From contig NZ_CP013949.1 in NCBI RefSeq assembly GCF_000296215.2, forward strand, positions 1,171,501 through 1,235,500: a stretch of 64,000 nt of DNA. Reading direction: 5' to 3'. Position 1 is the first letter of the stretch. Each line of letters opens with the position of its first letter. Below the pieces are notes generated by a model that had not been told where the DNA came from, did no database searches, and worked only from the letters and a program-made list of their open reading frames with translations. The translations under genes and the position numbers were made by a program. The DNA comes from Bradyrhizobium sp. CCGE-LA001. Its GTDB lineage: Bacteria; Pseudomonadota; Alphaproteobacteria; Rhizobiales; Xanthobacteraceae. Positions 27,950 through 36,099 of the stretch are shown one piece after another.

Positions 27950-28840
27950 CTATTCCGCCGCGGCCTGGAACGGGCCGAGATCGCCGAACGGGATCGTGGT
28001 CGCCAATACGTCGGCCAGGATGCCGAAGTCGGACGCCACCTGCGCAAAGCGCGGGCCGCGCTCGCGCCGCCGCTCATCCATATAGATCGCGCGGTTCAAT
28101 TCGAGCTGCACCGCGTGCAGGCCGCTCGCCGGATTGCCGTAGTGCTCGGTGATGAAACCGCCGGCATAGGGCTTGTTGCGCCCGATCGAATAGCCGAGCC
28201 CCGTCATTGTCTCCTCGACGCGGTCGGAGAGCAGCGGCGTGCAGCTGGTGCCGTAACGGTCGCCGATCACGATATCGGGCCGACGCGGCTCGTCCCTGCT
28301 GACGCCGACCGACGGCATCGAGTGGCAGTCGACCAGCACCACGGTGCCGAACGTCTGGTGCACCTTGTTGATCAGCCGGCGCAGCGCGCGGTGATAGGGC
28401 TTGTACAGCGTCTCGATTCGCGAAAGCGCATCGTCGACCAAAATACGATCGCGATAGATCTCCTGGCCGTCGCCGACCACGCGCGGAATGGTGCCGAGGC
28501 CGCCGGCGACCCGCATCGAGCGGGTGTTGGCGAAGCTCGGCAGGCGGCCGGTGAACATGCGCGGATCGAGCTCGTAGGGCTCGCGATTGACGTCGACATA
28601 GGAGCGGGGAAAGTTGACCCGCACGGTCGGAAAGCCGCGATCGCTCAAATGGCCGATCAGCTCGTCCATGAAGGAATCTTCGGAGCGCCGCAGCGTCGGC
28701 AGGTCGATCCGCGAGGCCGCCAGAAATTCGTCCGGATAGGTCGAGCCGGAATGGGGCGAGTTGAAGATGACCGGCGCACGCCATTGCGCGGGCTCGACGA
28801 TCTCGAAGGCTGGCGACGTCTCGCCGTCAAACCGGGTCAT
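27950..28840 (-). CDS. N-formylglutamate amidohydrolase
   Basis: A 296-residue cytosolic metal-dependent hydrolase that releases formate from N-formyl-L-glutamate, last step of one histidine-degradation route (HutG-type). The markers are VIFNSPHSGSTYPDEFL near residue 23, RSEDSFMDELIG, VNFPRSYVDVNREPYELD, LVDCHSMPSVG and a C-terminal ITEHYGNP. Length and motif order match the family. It is not next to other hut genes. It is divergent from cpdR, with 330 bp between. Confidence 0.93.
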   Translation of the reverse strand: MTRFDGETSPAFEIVEPAQWRAPVIFNSPHSGSTYPDEFLAASRIDLPTLRRSEDSFMDELIGHLSDRGFPTVRVNFPRSYVDVNREPYELDPRMFTGRLPSFANTRSMRVAGGLGTIPRVVGDGQEIYRDRILVDDALSRIETLYKPYHRALRRLINKVHQTFGTVVLVDCHSMPSVGVSRDEPRRPDIVIGDRYGTSCTPLLSDRVEETMTGLGYSIGRNKPYAGGFITEHYGNPASGLHAVQLELNRAIYMDERRRERGPRFAQVASDFGILADVLATTIPFGDLGPFQAAAE

Positions 28841-29172
28841 CTTCTCAGGCTTCGTCCCTTCGCGCCGGGACCTGGCAGGGGGCCAGGTCGCTTGATTCGG
28901 CCGATCGAGCGGCTCTTATGTGTCGTCATTGTCCGGAATCGCAACCATTCTGCCAAGCGAAAAGATGTGATGGCGCGTTGGAACACGTCTTAACCGTGCG
29001 GGCAGTGAGGCGGGGATACGCACGCGCGGCTCGATTGATTCGAGCCGCATTCCGGTTCACAACGGACCGGCAGCGGCAGCCGTCTCAGGGTAAAGATTTT
29101 CACCCCAAATTTACCCTCTGTCGGGCTTAGTGACTACCGCTGATATCCTCTGGGGATTCGACGTTTCCTGCC
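28841..29172. other. Intergenic region with inverted repeat upstream of cpdR
   Basis: 332 bp between divergent genes. It contains a perfect 8-bp inverted repeat AGGGTAAA (29087-29094) / TTTACCCT (29110-29117), spacer 15 bp, 56 bp before the cpdR start, which could be an operator. No CtrA-type TTAA-N7-TTAA site was seen and no coding sequence is supported. Confidence 0.45.
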
Positions 29173-29532
29173 ATGCCAAAGATCCTGCTCGCCGAAGACG
29201 ACAACGACATGCGCCGTTTCCTGGTCAAGGCGCTGGAAAACGCCGGTTTTCAGGTCTCGTCCCATGACAACGGCATGGCCGCCTATCAGCGGCTGCGGGA
29301 AGAGCCGTTCGAGATGCTGCTGACCGACATCGTGATGCCGGAGATGGACGGCATCGAGCTCGCGCGCCGGGCCTCGGAACTCGACCCCGACATCAAGATC
29401 ATGTTCATTACCGGCTTCGCCGCGGTCGCCCTGAACTCGGATTCGGACGCCCCCAAGAACGCCAAGGTGCTCTCCAAGCCCGTGCACCTGCGCGAATTGG
29501 TCAGCGAAGTGAACAAGATGCTGGCGGCCTGA
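29173..29532 (+). CDS. cpdR: Single-domain response regulator CpdR
   Basis: A 119-residue receiver domain without output domain. The acidic pocket is D9/D10 (LAEDDND) and the phosphorylation site is D52 in LLTDIVMPEMDG. The Thr of FITGF and the Lys of LSKPVHL complete the site. Sequence and length fit CpdR, which, unphosphorylated, delivers the ClpXP protease to the cell pole to degrade cell-cycle proteins in alphaproteobacteria. It is normally dephosphorylated or phosphorylated via ChpT/CckA. The start ATG at 29173 needs no extension. The next gene is tRNA-Val. Confidence 0.92.
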   Translation: MPKILLAEDDNDMRRFLVKALENAGFQVSSHDNGMAAYQRLREEPFEMLLTDIVMPEMDGIELARRASELDPDIKIMFITGFAAVALNSDSDAPKNAKVLSKPVHLRELVSEVNKMLAA

Positions 29533-29606
29533 ATCGGCCCCGTTCCGTCCTTGCGCCGGCTCCCCTGAGCCGTTATAGGGACCCCACCCGATCTAGACGA
29601 CCTCTA

Positions 29607-29681
29607 GGGCACGTAGCTCAGCGGGAGAGCACTACCTTGACATGGTAGGGGTCACAGGTTCGATCCCTGTCGTGCCCACCA
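29607..29681 (+). tRNA. tRNA-Val (anticodon GAC)
   Basis: The full cloverleaf is visible. Acceptor stem GGGCACG / CGTGCCC, D-arm GCTCAGCGGGAGAGC, anticodon stem CTACC / GGTAG with loop TTGACAT giving anticodon GAC, T-arm ACAGG TTCGATC CCTGT, discriminator A and encoded CCA at 29679-29681. Confidence 0.97.
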
Positions 29682-29970
29682 CGCTTCGCCTTCGGCTTCG
29701 CGTGGCACAGCCAAGATCTCTCGGGCGAAGCGTGTCCGGCGTAGCTCGAAGAGCGAAGACGGACTGCCGCCACAGGTCCGATTCCCTGCGCGACACGATT
29801 TCCTTGGACAGCAGCTCCTCGCCAGATGGAATGAAGCGTTCGCATCCCGAACGCAGGTCTGAACCGCCACTTCTCCGTCCAGATCGGATTTGTCCCAAGC
29901 CGTAGGGACAGACATTCCCCGCGACCCGCGCGAGATTGCGTCCGCGAACTATAATACACGGGAGGACATC
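29682..29970. other. Spacer after tRNA-Val with degenerate repeat
   Basis: 289 bp without a supported gene. The first ~90 bp contain alternating CTTCG/GAAG motifs (CGCTTCGCCTTCGGCTTCGCG at its start, mirrored loosely by GTAGCTCGAAGAGCGAAGAC) of the kind that follow tRNA genes in these genomes. A TATAAT at 29950-29955 sits just before the ribosome-binding site of the next gene, with no matching -35 box. No direct repeat of the tRNA 3' end was found. Confidence 0.35.
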
Positions 29971-31122
29971 ATGATCAGGCGCTGCCTTGCAGCCTTGTGC
30001 GTTTGCGCGGCCATGGTTCTCGCTACCTCCGGCGCCAATGCCGACATCAAGGTGGGCATCGTGGTGTCCGGTACGGGCCCGGGGTCGGCGCTCGGGCAGC
30101 CGCAGATGCGGACGGTGGCTGCACTCCCGAAGGAGATCGGCGGCGAGAAGATCGTCTATATCGCCCTCGACGATGAATCGGATTCAACCAAGGGCGTTCA
30201 AAACGCGCGGCGGCTCGTCATTCAGGACGGCGTGGACGTCCTCATCGGTTCCTCCCTAACGCCGGTGACGATGCCGATGCTGGATGTCGCCTGGGAAGCC
30301 AAGACGCCGATCATTTCGCTGGCCGCCGCGACGGCCATCGTGCAGCCGATGGACGAACGGCGCAAATGGGCTTTCAAGGTCGTTCCCAACGACGATTTGA
30401 TGGCTCTCGCGATCCTCAAGCACATCGCCAAATCGGGCGCGAAGACGCTCGGCTATATCGGCGTTTCCGATGGTTATGGGGAGGGCTATTACAAGGAAGT
30501 GAGCAGGCTTGCTCCGACTTTCGGCCTGACCGTGACGACGCACGAAGTCTATGCCCGCGCCGACACCAGCGTGACCGGCCAGGCTCTCAAGGTGATCGCG
30601 ACGAATCCGGACGCCGTCTTCATTGCCTCGGCGGGCACCCCGGCCGTCCTGCCGCAGCAGGCGCTTCGCGAGCGCGGCTATTCCGGCAAGGTCTACCAGA
30701 CCCACGGTGTCGCCACCGAGGAATTCATCAAGCTCGGCGGAGCCAGCGTCGAAGGAGCGGTCTTCACCGGCGAGGCGTTCACGATCGCGGACGATCTGCC
30801 GGCGGACGATCCCTTCCGCAAGGTCCGAGACGAATTCTTGTCCGCCTATGAGAAGGCGAATGGGCAGAAGCCGAACATCTTCGCCGCCCATCTGTGGGAC
30901 TCGATGGCGCTTCTCAAGACGGCGATACCGAATGCAATGAAGACCGCGAAGCCGGGCACGGCAGAATTTCGTGCCGCCCTTCGCGACCAACTCGAGCGCG
31001 GCAAGGACGTGTATCTGAACAACGGCCTGTCCACGATGAGTCCAACCGATCACAATGGCTACGATGAGCGCTCGGCGTTTCTGATCAAGGTGGAAGGCGG
31101 CCGCTTCAGGCTGATGAAGTAG
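29971..31122 (+). CDS. Branched-chain amino-acid-type ABC transporter substrate-binding protein
   Basis: A 383-residue periplasmic receptor (LivK/Peripla_BP_6). The signal peptide MIRRCLAALCVCAAMVLAT ends near residue 27 (ANA), followed by DIKVGIVVSGTGPGSALGQPQ, the ligand-lobe opening. AEFRAALRDQLERGKDVYLNN near the C-terminus is typical of the aromatic/branched-chain receptors that work with LivHMGF permeases. No permease genes are adjacent. GGAGG five bases upstream fixes the start at 29971; the frame extends further upstream without a site. Confidence 0.92.
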   Translation: MIRRCLAALCVCAAMVLATSGANADIKVGIVVSGTGPGSALGQPQMRTVAALPKEIGGEKIVYIALDDESDSTKGVQNARRLVIQDGVDVLIGSSLTPVTMPMLDVAWEAKTPIISLAAATAIVQPMDERRKWAFKVVPNDDLMALAILKHIAKSGAKTLGYIGVSDGYGEGYYKEVSRLAPTFGLTVTTHEVYARADTSVTGQALKVIATNPDAVFIASAGTPAVLPQQALRERGYSGKVYQTHGVATEEFIKLGGASVEGAVFTGEAFTIADDLPADDPFRKVRDEFLSAYEKANGQKPNIFAAHLWDSMALLKTAIPNAMKTAKPGTAEFRAALRDQLERGKDVYLNNGLSTMSPTDHNGYDERSAFLIKVEGGRFRLMK

Positions 31123-31184
31123 CAGCCGGGCAGTGGGCGGCTTCTCGGCGTGACGCGTCGCGTCCGGCAAAGCAGGCGCGCCGC

Positions 31185-31655
31185 CTAAGCGGTGCCGCCC
31201 TTTGCCGCTCCCAGCAACAAGTCCTTCAGCCCGGTCGGAAACAGGCTCGGAGCACCGTCCACGTCGAGATCGGCGAGGTCGAACCAGCGGGCGACGATGG
31301 GGTCGCCACTGTCTTCCCTGAAGTCGATGCGCTCCTGATCGGAGAATGCGGCATCGGGAAACTCGACCTCGGAGATGAACATCACCTCGTGGCCGGTCGC
31401 CCCCTCGTGCACGAAGATATTCTCCAGCATCAAGGGCTGGCCCTTGAGGATAACCTCGATGCCGAGCTCTTCGTTGAACTCACGCACCAGGGCAGCCCGC
31501 CAGCTCTCGCCGAACTCGATCTCGCCGCCGAGCGGCCGCACGCCCTTGATCCGGCCGGCATCGTCGCGCACTTCGGCCGCGAGCAGCCGGCCGTCCCGCC
31601 AGTGCAGGCCAATGGCGACGACCCTGATATGGGCACGAGGGCGCCATGTAGTCAT
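31185..31655 (-). CDS. NUDIX hydrolase with canonical box
   Basis: A 156-residue NUDIX protein. The box GEIEFGESWRAALVREFNEELGI fits G-x5-E-x7-R-E-U-x-E-E-x-G-U in spacing, starting from the first Gly of the GGE pair, so the Mg site is intact. The N-terminal strand HIRVVAIGLHWRDGRLLAAEV and the C-terminal WFDLADL helix are typical of ADP-ribose/8-oxo-dGTP-type sanitising enzymes; the substrate is unknown. It converges on the LivK-type gene. It is unrelated in subfamily to the NUDIX at 21823. Confidence 0.9.
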   Translation of the reverse strand: MTTWRPRAHIRVVAIGLHWRDGRLLAAEVRDDAGRIKGVRPLGGEIEFGESWRAALVREFNEELGIEVILKGQPLMLENIFVHEGATGHEVMFISEVEFPDAAFSDQERIDFREDSGDPIVARWFDLADLDVDGAPSLFPTGLKDLLLGAAKGGTA

Positions 31656-31903
31656 GGGGCACCGTTGGGGCGTGTACTCATCGATATCGGTTTTTCATGG
31701 CCGAGCGGAAATAGTGTCTGATCGGTTGAGCGGCATTCTCTCTGACTCAAGCATTGTGGAGACTAATCACCGCAAGGTGCTTATGACCATTCCTCGAGAC
31801 GCCCCAGCAATATCTTGTGATCGGCTCAACCCACATAGGTTAATTTGTCCAATTCATTTCAGGCGTCTGATGGAGTCATCGCAATCCAGTCCCGGAGGTT
31901 GCC

Positions 31904-32092
31904 ATGTCGACATCGGACGATGATCGTCGCGAATTTTTGAAGACCTGCGGAAAATTTGCTGCCGTGACACCGCCAACTCTCGCCGTGCTGCTGTCTACCT
32001 CCCTCACGTCGGATGCGATTGCGCATTCCGGCGGAGGCGCTGTCTACCGTGGCAGCAATGGCAAGGGCTACGGCCGAGGGGACGACTGCTAG
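31904..32092 (+). CDS. Tat-exported micro-peptide (62 aa)
   Basis: A 62-residue gene product dominated by a twin-arginine signal: DDRREFLKTCGKFAAVTP then a hydrophobic core (TLAVLLSTSL) and SDAIAHS as likely cleavage region near residue 41. What remains is only about 21 residues, Gly/Ser/Tyr/Arg rich, ending GRGDDC with a terminal cysteine. The ATG follows GGAGG at seven bases and a strong terminator lies 58 bp downstream, so it is a real monocistronic gene. Tat export suggests folding or a cofactor before transport; function unknown. Similar mini-proteins exist in other Bradyrhizobium. Confidence 0.75.
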   Translation: MSTSDDDRREFLKTCGKFAAVTPPTLAVLLSTSLTSDAIAHSGGGAVYRGSNGKGYGRGDDC

Positions 32093-32149
32093 GCTTGATC
32101 AATTAGTCGATTGTCTAGTTTCTCTCGCTTCCCCCAAGACAGCTCAACG

Positions 32150-32184
32150 GGCCCCAACTCACACCCCTGGAGTTGGGGCCTTTT
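32150..32184 (+). terminator. Intrinsic terminator after the micro-peptide gene
   Basis: A perfect 11-bp stem GGCCCCAACTC / GAGTTGGGGCC with a 9-base loop is followed by TTTT. Confidence 0.9.
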
Positions 32185-32534
32185 GCTGGCCAAAGTATCG
32201 ATCCGCATCCCGGACATCTGAAGGAAGTGAACTGGCGAGCATGCTTCTCGCCCAAGGCGAAGTTGCGCTGGTGTCTGACGGAGGTCCGCTCATGGCGGCA
32301 GAGCGGCCCAGATTTGCTCAACCTGAGTTCTTCGCATTTTGACCCTAACCAGACGTCAGCTCGGCTAATACCTTCTTAACCTCCGCTCCGTTCGGCCGCG
32401 CCTCCTTGCGTCGGCCTCCATTTGCAAATCGCTGATCTCCCGACGTTCGAGAGTCCAATCCGGACGCAGTGTCTTTGCGCCTCGGTTACATGTGCGGTAG
32501 TAGCAACTAGGAATGCAATCCATCGAAAGAAAAA

Positions 32535-32559
32535 GGCCGCCGGGATATGGCCGGCGGCC
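32535..32559 (-). terminator. Intrinsic terminator for the 32592 gene
   Basis: A stem GGCCGCCGG / CCGGCGGCC (9 bp). On the minus strand it is followed by TTTTTCTTTC, 33 bp beyond the stop codon of the 32592 gene. Confidence 0.85.
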
Positions 32560-32591
32560 TCGGCGCAAAACGTGGTTTGCTGGACGCGTAA

Positions 32592-32891
32592 CTACAGGTC
32601 GATGCTAACCGCGATATTGCGGCCCGTTAGTTCGGCGATCTTCATTCCGTCAGCCTGGATCTGCGCAAACTCCGGGTCCTTTGCCACGGCTTCCTGCACT
32701 CTGCCGTAAACTTCCCAATTGGCGTAGCGCGTTGAGACCAGCAACTCGCCTGCCCAAGGGCCAGTGTGGAAACGAGACAGCCGAAGAAACTCGGCACCGT
32801 GTTTCTCGAAGATTTTCTTCGCTTGCCGTACAATCCCGGTCATTTCCTCGGCCTTGTCGGTCTTGAAGCGAGTGAATTGAACGATCGGCAT
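32592..32891 (-). CDS. Small dimeric-barrel-like hypothetical protein
   Basis: A 99-residue cytosolic protein (MPIVQFTRFKTDKAEEMTGIVRQ...) with the beta-alpha-beta-beta-alpha-beta pattern of ferredoxin-like dimeric barrels (ABM/NIPSNAP-type). The strand PIVQFTRFK is followed by a helix, then the strands EFLRLSRFHTGPW and GELLVSTRYANWEVYG, and the last strand is NIAVSIDL. No catalytic motif is recognised. The family in these genomes is annotated as hypothetical. It is monocistronic, with its own terminator. A second, unrelated-length barrel protein is encoded at 34153. Confidence 0.75.
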   Translation of the reverse strand: MPIVQFTRFKTDKAEEMTGIVRQAKKIFEKHGAEFLRLSRFHTGPWAGELLVSTRYANWEVYGRVQEAVAKDPEFAQIQADGMKIAELTGRNIAVSIDL

Positions 32892-33371
32892 TGGCTACCT
32901 CCATCGTGGTGTAAAATGTAAGAGGCATGTATCGAGCTAGGTTTGAGGAGCGAACCTCATCGCGATCTCGATGATAGTTAGTCCTTCATCACATGAGCTT
33001 GGTTCAGGCTCCACAAGCGACAACAATTCTGCCCCTTCCTTGGCGGCTGGACTCGCATCCTTGCAGCTTGAGGCAGGTGAGCTGAAGTCAGATCTGCCGC
33101 TCGGCCTCACTATTTGCCGGGATGGCGTAGGCGTTTGTTGAGGTTCGCCGCTTGACGAAGTCGCAGGTAAGAAGGCTTAACGTCAGTATGCCTCCACTGT
33201 GTCTGACGGCGCAAAACGCACGAACGGCTCTTAAAAAATCGAGCTCGCCGGCGGCGAGGACTTTTCAACAGAATCGACCCATGCGGACATTCGCTAGCAG
33301 GATCTAGAGCCGGATGTTCGCCTATTCTTGCTCGCCGTCTTGTCAGATGATGTGGTTCCTAGTGGGGCTCC
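32892..33371. other. Gene-free stretch, nothing recognised
   Basis: 480 bp of somewhat lower GC than the flanks. No open frame with a ribosome-binding site, no palindrome and no repeat shared with the rest of the window was found. It ends at the degraded binding-protein gene. Confidence 0.4.
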
Positions 33372-33627
33372 ATGAGGCGGCGGGAGTTCATCCTGGTGTT
33401 GGGATCACGGTGGCCTTGCCGGCGACCGGCCTTGCGCAACAGAAGAAGGTCTTTCGCATCGGCTATCTAAGCGCCCCCACCTGGGAATCAGTCCAGCGTC
33501 CGCTCGAGGAGTTCTTGCGGAGGCTGCGCGAACTGGGTTGAGTTGAAGGCGAGAACTTCATCATTGAATATCGACGGGCTGAGAGAAACATCGACTGGTT
33601 GCCCGCGCTGATGAGGTGATCGAATAG
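33372..33627 (+). pseudogene. Remnant of a TrpX-type ABC substrate-binding protein
   Basis: Starts with the family's MRRREFILVLG leader at 33372. The signal region then shifts frame into LPATGLAQQKKVFRIGYLSAP. An in-frame TGA at 33539-33541 replaces the Trp expected before VEGENFIIEYR, and after WLPAL the sequence jumps directly to the C-terminal A-D-E-V-I-E-stop (33607-33627). The middle ~230 codons are deleted. The intact relative at 37508 has the same start and end, which shows what was lost. At least three disabling changes make it a clear pseudogene. Confidence 0.88.
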
Positions 33628-33821
33628 GGTCGCAATCGCTGCAGCGCATGAGTCCGCTTCTGGCCCTTAGCGGACCAATCGCGGCATGGTGCGCCACGGC
33701 CGCTTCTGGCCCCCAAGCAGACGAACTCGCGAAGGTGCACCACAACCGACCGCGCTCAGTCCTGCCGACCAGGGCAGCCGATGGGGCACATTATAGCGCC
33801 GACTGCCGAACACGCGCCGAT

Positions 33822-34013
33822 CTAGTCTTCGTCTGGCTCGCGCACGACCGCTGGTTCGTCAGAGTCATCTTCCTCTTCTTCATCTTCGTCCTCGTCATCT
33901 TCTTCCTCATCCTCTTCATCGGGATCTCTTGGCGGCATCGCGGTGCCCATTGCCACGAGCTGTGTCCAGCAGATCGCTGTGATGGAGAGTGCTTCGAAGG
34001 TGTGTTGCTTCAT
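33822..34013 (-). CDS. Small acidic-tail protein (63 aa)
   Basis: A 63-residue protein starting MKQHTFEALSITAICWTQL, with a short moderately hydrophobic N-terminal half (one Cys, one Trp). The C-terminal half from about residue 29 is almost entirely Asp/Glu (PDEEDEEEDDEDEDEEEE...). The frame stays open to 34136 upstream, but the ATG at 34013 has an AGGAG-like site. Acid tails of this kind can mimic nucleic acid or bind cations; no function is known. Low-complexity coding makes it less certain than average. Confidence 0.5.
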   Translation of the reverse strand: MKQHTFEALSITAICWTQLVAMGTAMPPRDPDEEDEEEDDEDEDEEEEDDSDEPAVVREPDED

Positions 34014-34152
34014 GGCATTGCTGCTCCTGAGAACCCGCAGTTGAATACTCCTGACGGGCGGCACGCATAGGTCCAGGGTCCGATCGTTGCCAACATCAGG
34101 TCGATGACGTGAGCAAGGGCCGCATCCGCCGCGCAACTGGCGGCGCGTGGGG

Positions 34153-34464
34153 CTACCTCATGCCCGAAGATCCATTGGACTCCATGTCCACCAAAAGTTC
34201 GCCGCTGGTCACTTCGGGGACGCCAAGGTCGAGGTCATGCAGGCTCGCCTCAATAAACGCCAGTATCTTGGCGTTCGCCGCGTTGGCGGTTTCGCGGTCA
34301 TCAAATATCATCACGGCGATACCGACACCGCCGCCCGCATCCAGCACATGGTAAGATCGAAATCCCTGCGATTGCCTCAGGATCTCACCGACGCCGCTCT
34401 TGGCGCGACGGGCGGCGTCCGCGACCGAACGAACATTCGTGTACTTGCGAATGACCATGTACAT
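34153..34464 (-). CDS. ABM-type small hypothetical protein
   Basis: A 103-residue protein. MYMVIRKYTNVRSVADAARRA opens a ferredoxin-like barrel, followed by GVGEILRQSQGFRSYHVLDAGG, VGIAVMIFDDRETA and a C-terminal strand PEVTSGELLVDM. The Q-G-F-x-x-Y-x-V pattern is typical of antibiotic-biosynthesis-monooxygenase-like / YciI-like barrels. Catalysis is not evident. The start is uncertain: ATG at 34464 or 34458, or an upstream in-frame ATG near 34482. The frame remains open to 34770 but overlaps the dodecin gene, so the long form is rejected. Confidence 0.65.
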   Translation of the reverse strand: MYMVIRKYTNVRSVADAARRAKSGVGEILRQSQGFRSYHVLDAGGGVGIAVMIFDDRETANAANAKILAFIEASLHDLDLGVPEVTSGELLVDMESNGSSGMR

Positions 34465-34627
34465 GGGGCCACCACGTGTCATACGCGCCCCTCGCATCAG
34501 AGCATATCGGTCCCGGTTGGACCAGTGCCAACTTCCGGGATAGGCCACAGCGTCCTGTTGGGCGGACCGTGCAGCGCGCCTTTGCCAAGGAGCCATCCTC
34601 GCCCGCAAGGGGGCGAGGTGCTGAGGC

Positions 34628-34843
34628 TCAGGTGCCCTCGAACTTGAACGAGACGTTGAGCTTGGCGCGATAGGCCTCGACCTTTCCCTTCTCGTCCAGT
34701 TGCATATCGAGCTTGACGACCTCTGCGATGCGAAGATCTCGGAGAGATTTAGCGGCTTGCTCGACCGCATTGGCGGCCGCCTTCTCCCACGAGTCCTTAC
34801 TGGTACCGATCAGTTCGATGACCTTGTAGACGCTCTCGGGCAT
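34628..34843 (-). CDS. Dodecin family flavin-storage protein
   Basis: A 71-residue dodecin. MPESVYKVIELIGTSKDSWEKAAANAVEQAAKSL gives the first strand and helix. LRIAEVVKLDMQLDEKGKV and YRAKLNVSFKFE form the beta-hairpin that builds the hollow dodecameric sphere binding riboflavin or FMN. The Trp of KDSWEKA is the residue that stacks on the flavin in characterised dodecins. Length is typical, and AGGAGGACGAC precedes the ATG. Cytosolic. Confidence 0.92.
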   Translation of the reverse strand: MPESVYKVIELIGTSKDSWEKAAANAVEQAAKSLRDLRIAEVVKLDMQLDEKGKVEAYRAKLNVSFKFEGT

Positions 34844-35095
34844 GTCGTCCTCCTATTCGGTAGGCCGGGAAATCTAGCATCTGAATCTTGACGCCGATAC
34901 GTGTCGCGGGTGCCGGGGAAAAGGGTTCGTTTGGCTGTCGCATTTTCTGTTCAAGGAAGAACTCGGGCGCCCCGTCGAGAGATGCGAGCGTATTTTCAGC
35001 CCGTACGGTCGCGCATATGGAATCTCCTTCCCGCCGGTGATTTCTCAATATAGTTCTGCAGGCCGATGTCGTGATTGCCGCCAAGGTTCTGACCC

Positions 35096-35758
35096 ATGAA
35101 GCGATGGCACCGCGTCAGCATCAGCAGCATCGTTATCGCCGTGGGTCTGGTGTGTGCCGGGGCCCTGGTGGTCAGTCGATCGCACGTTCCATCAGAAGCC
35201 ATCGCTTCATCGGTAATACGTACCCCTGAGCTTATAGAGCGTGCGTGGCATCTGCCCGTGGCAGCCACATTTCAAAGACACGTTGATTGGCAGTCAAATG
35301 GTTCTCGCTGCGGACCTGCCGCTGTTGCGAATGCGTACCGGTCGCTTGGCGAGGCGGCAAGGACGGAGGGCGAGGTGTTGGCCGGCACGTGGAGCTGCTG
35401 GACAGGGGTATGCATCATGGGCCTCACGCTCGACGAGCTGGCCAAAGTCGCCCAGTCGCAGACCAAGCGGAACGTTACCGTCTTGCGCGATCTCAGCGAG
35501 AAGCAGTTCCTGGAGCATCTCCGCCGCTCCAACGATCCGGGGCGACGCTACATCGTGAATTTCGATCGCGCTCAAATTTTTGGCGCTGGTAGCGGGCACC
35601 ATTCCCCAATCGGGGGCTATTTCGAAGCCGAGGACCTCGTTTTCGTGCTCGATGTCAATGTTGATTTTCAGCCATGGCTCGTCGAGCGGAAGCGGCTGTT
35701 CGACGCTGCAAATACGTTCGACGGCGATAAAAAGCGGGGACTGCTGGTCATAGAGTAG
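35096..35758 (+). CDS. Phytochelatin synthase-like cysteine protease
   Basis: A 220-residue protein of the phytochelatin synthase family (peptidase C83). A signal-anchor (residues 8-26) suggests export or membrane attachment. The catalytic triad is visible: C72 in SRCGPAAVANAYRSLG, H168 in GHHSPIGGY and D186 in VLDVN. Only the N-terminal catalytic domain is present, as in bacterial relatives such as the Nostoc enzyme, which mainly cleave glycine from glutathione rather than make long phytochelatins. The ATG at 35096 is the first in frame, with no strong ribosome-binding site. No metal-transport gene is nearby. Confidence 0.87.
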   Translation: MKRWHRVSISSIVIAVGLVCAGALVVSRSHVPSEAIASSVIRTPELIERAWHLPVAATFQRHVDWQSNGSRCGPAAVANAYRSLGEAARTEGEVLAGTWSCWTGVCIMGLTLDELAKVAQSQTKRNVTVLRDLSEKQFLEHLRRSNDPGRRYIVNFDRAQIFGAGSGHHSPIGGYFEAEDLVFVLDVNVDFQPWLVERKRLFDAANTFDGDKKRGLLVIE

Positions 35759-35777
35759 TAGCCCGCATGTCGCCTGT

Positions 35778-35867
35778 TGGCCCGCCGCGGCCTCGCCTGA
35801 CCATCCAATGACCGTCTGCTTTCAGGTTGAGAGCGAGGGCCGTGACCTCTCTTCACTTCAGCAGGTG
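35778..35867. repeat. Dispersed ~90-bp repeat (family F, copy 1)
   Basis: Shares GCGGCCTCGCCTGACC and GTGACCTCT-n-TTCACTTCAGCA, in the same order and spacing, with 37315-37408. Located 20 bp after the phytochelatin-synthase-like gene. No coding potential is supported. Confidence 0.65.
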
Positions 35868-36048
35868 GAGGCCCAACGAACCCGTCATACAGGCAACTGA
35901 ATTGATGCCAGCGTCTGCTCAGAAATCCATCGGACGTCACCCAAGTTTGGAAGGGCCGGGAAACGCCGCTTAGCTACGTGATGGCAATCGAAGTGTGTGC
36001 GACCGCGCGTCGCATGTCGCCAGTTCCCGCTACTCTGTTGTCCGAACT

Positions 36049-36099
36049 CATCGCTAAGGCGTTACAAATCTTTGATTTGTGACGAACTTCTGAGCGATG
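36049..36099. other. Long imperfect hairpin upstream of the porin gene
   Basis: CATCGCT (36049-36055) pairs with AGCGATG (36093-36099). Inside, CGTTACAAATC (36060-36070) pairs with GATTTGTGACG (36074-36084), one G-U, around a TTT loop. It sits in a ~500-bp gene-free region (35759-36258) that otherwise shows only the family F repeat. It may be an RNA structure, an operator or a relic. Confidence 0.5.

Larger units (their letters stand above)
32093..32591. other. Gene-free stretch with two terminators
   Basis: 499 bp. It holds the terminator of the micro-peptide gene (32150-32184) and, at its far end, the terminator of the opposing 32592 gene (32535-32559). The middle (about 32190-32520) has no supported gene. 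Its GTCTGACGGAGGTCCGCTC segment resembles degraded intergenic sequence seen again near 33650. Confidence 0.45.

Noticed and set aside
29950..29955. Perfect TATAAT as promoter -10 for the 29971 gene
   Set aside because: It sits 5 bp before the ribosome-binding site with no -35 box at the right distance, so a start there would leave almost no leader; likely coincidental.
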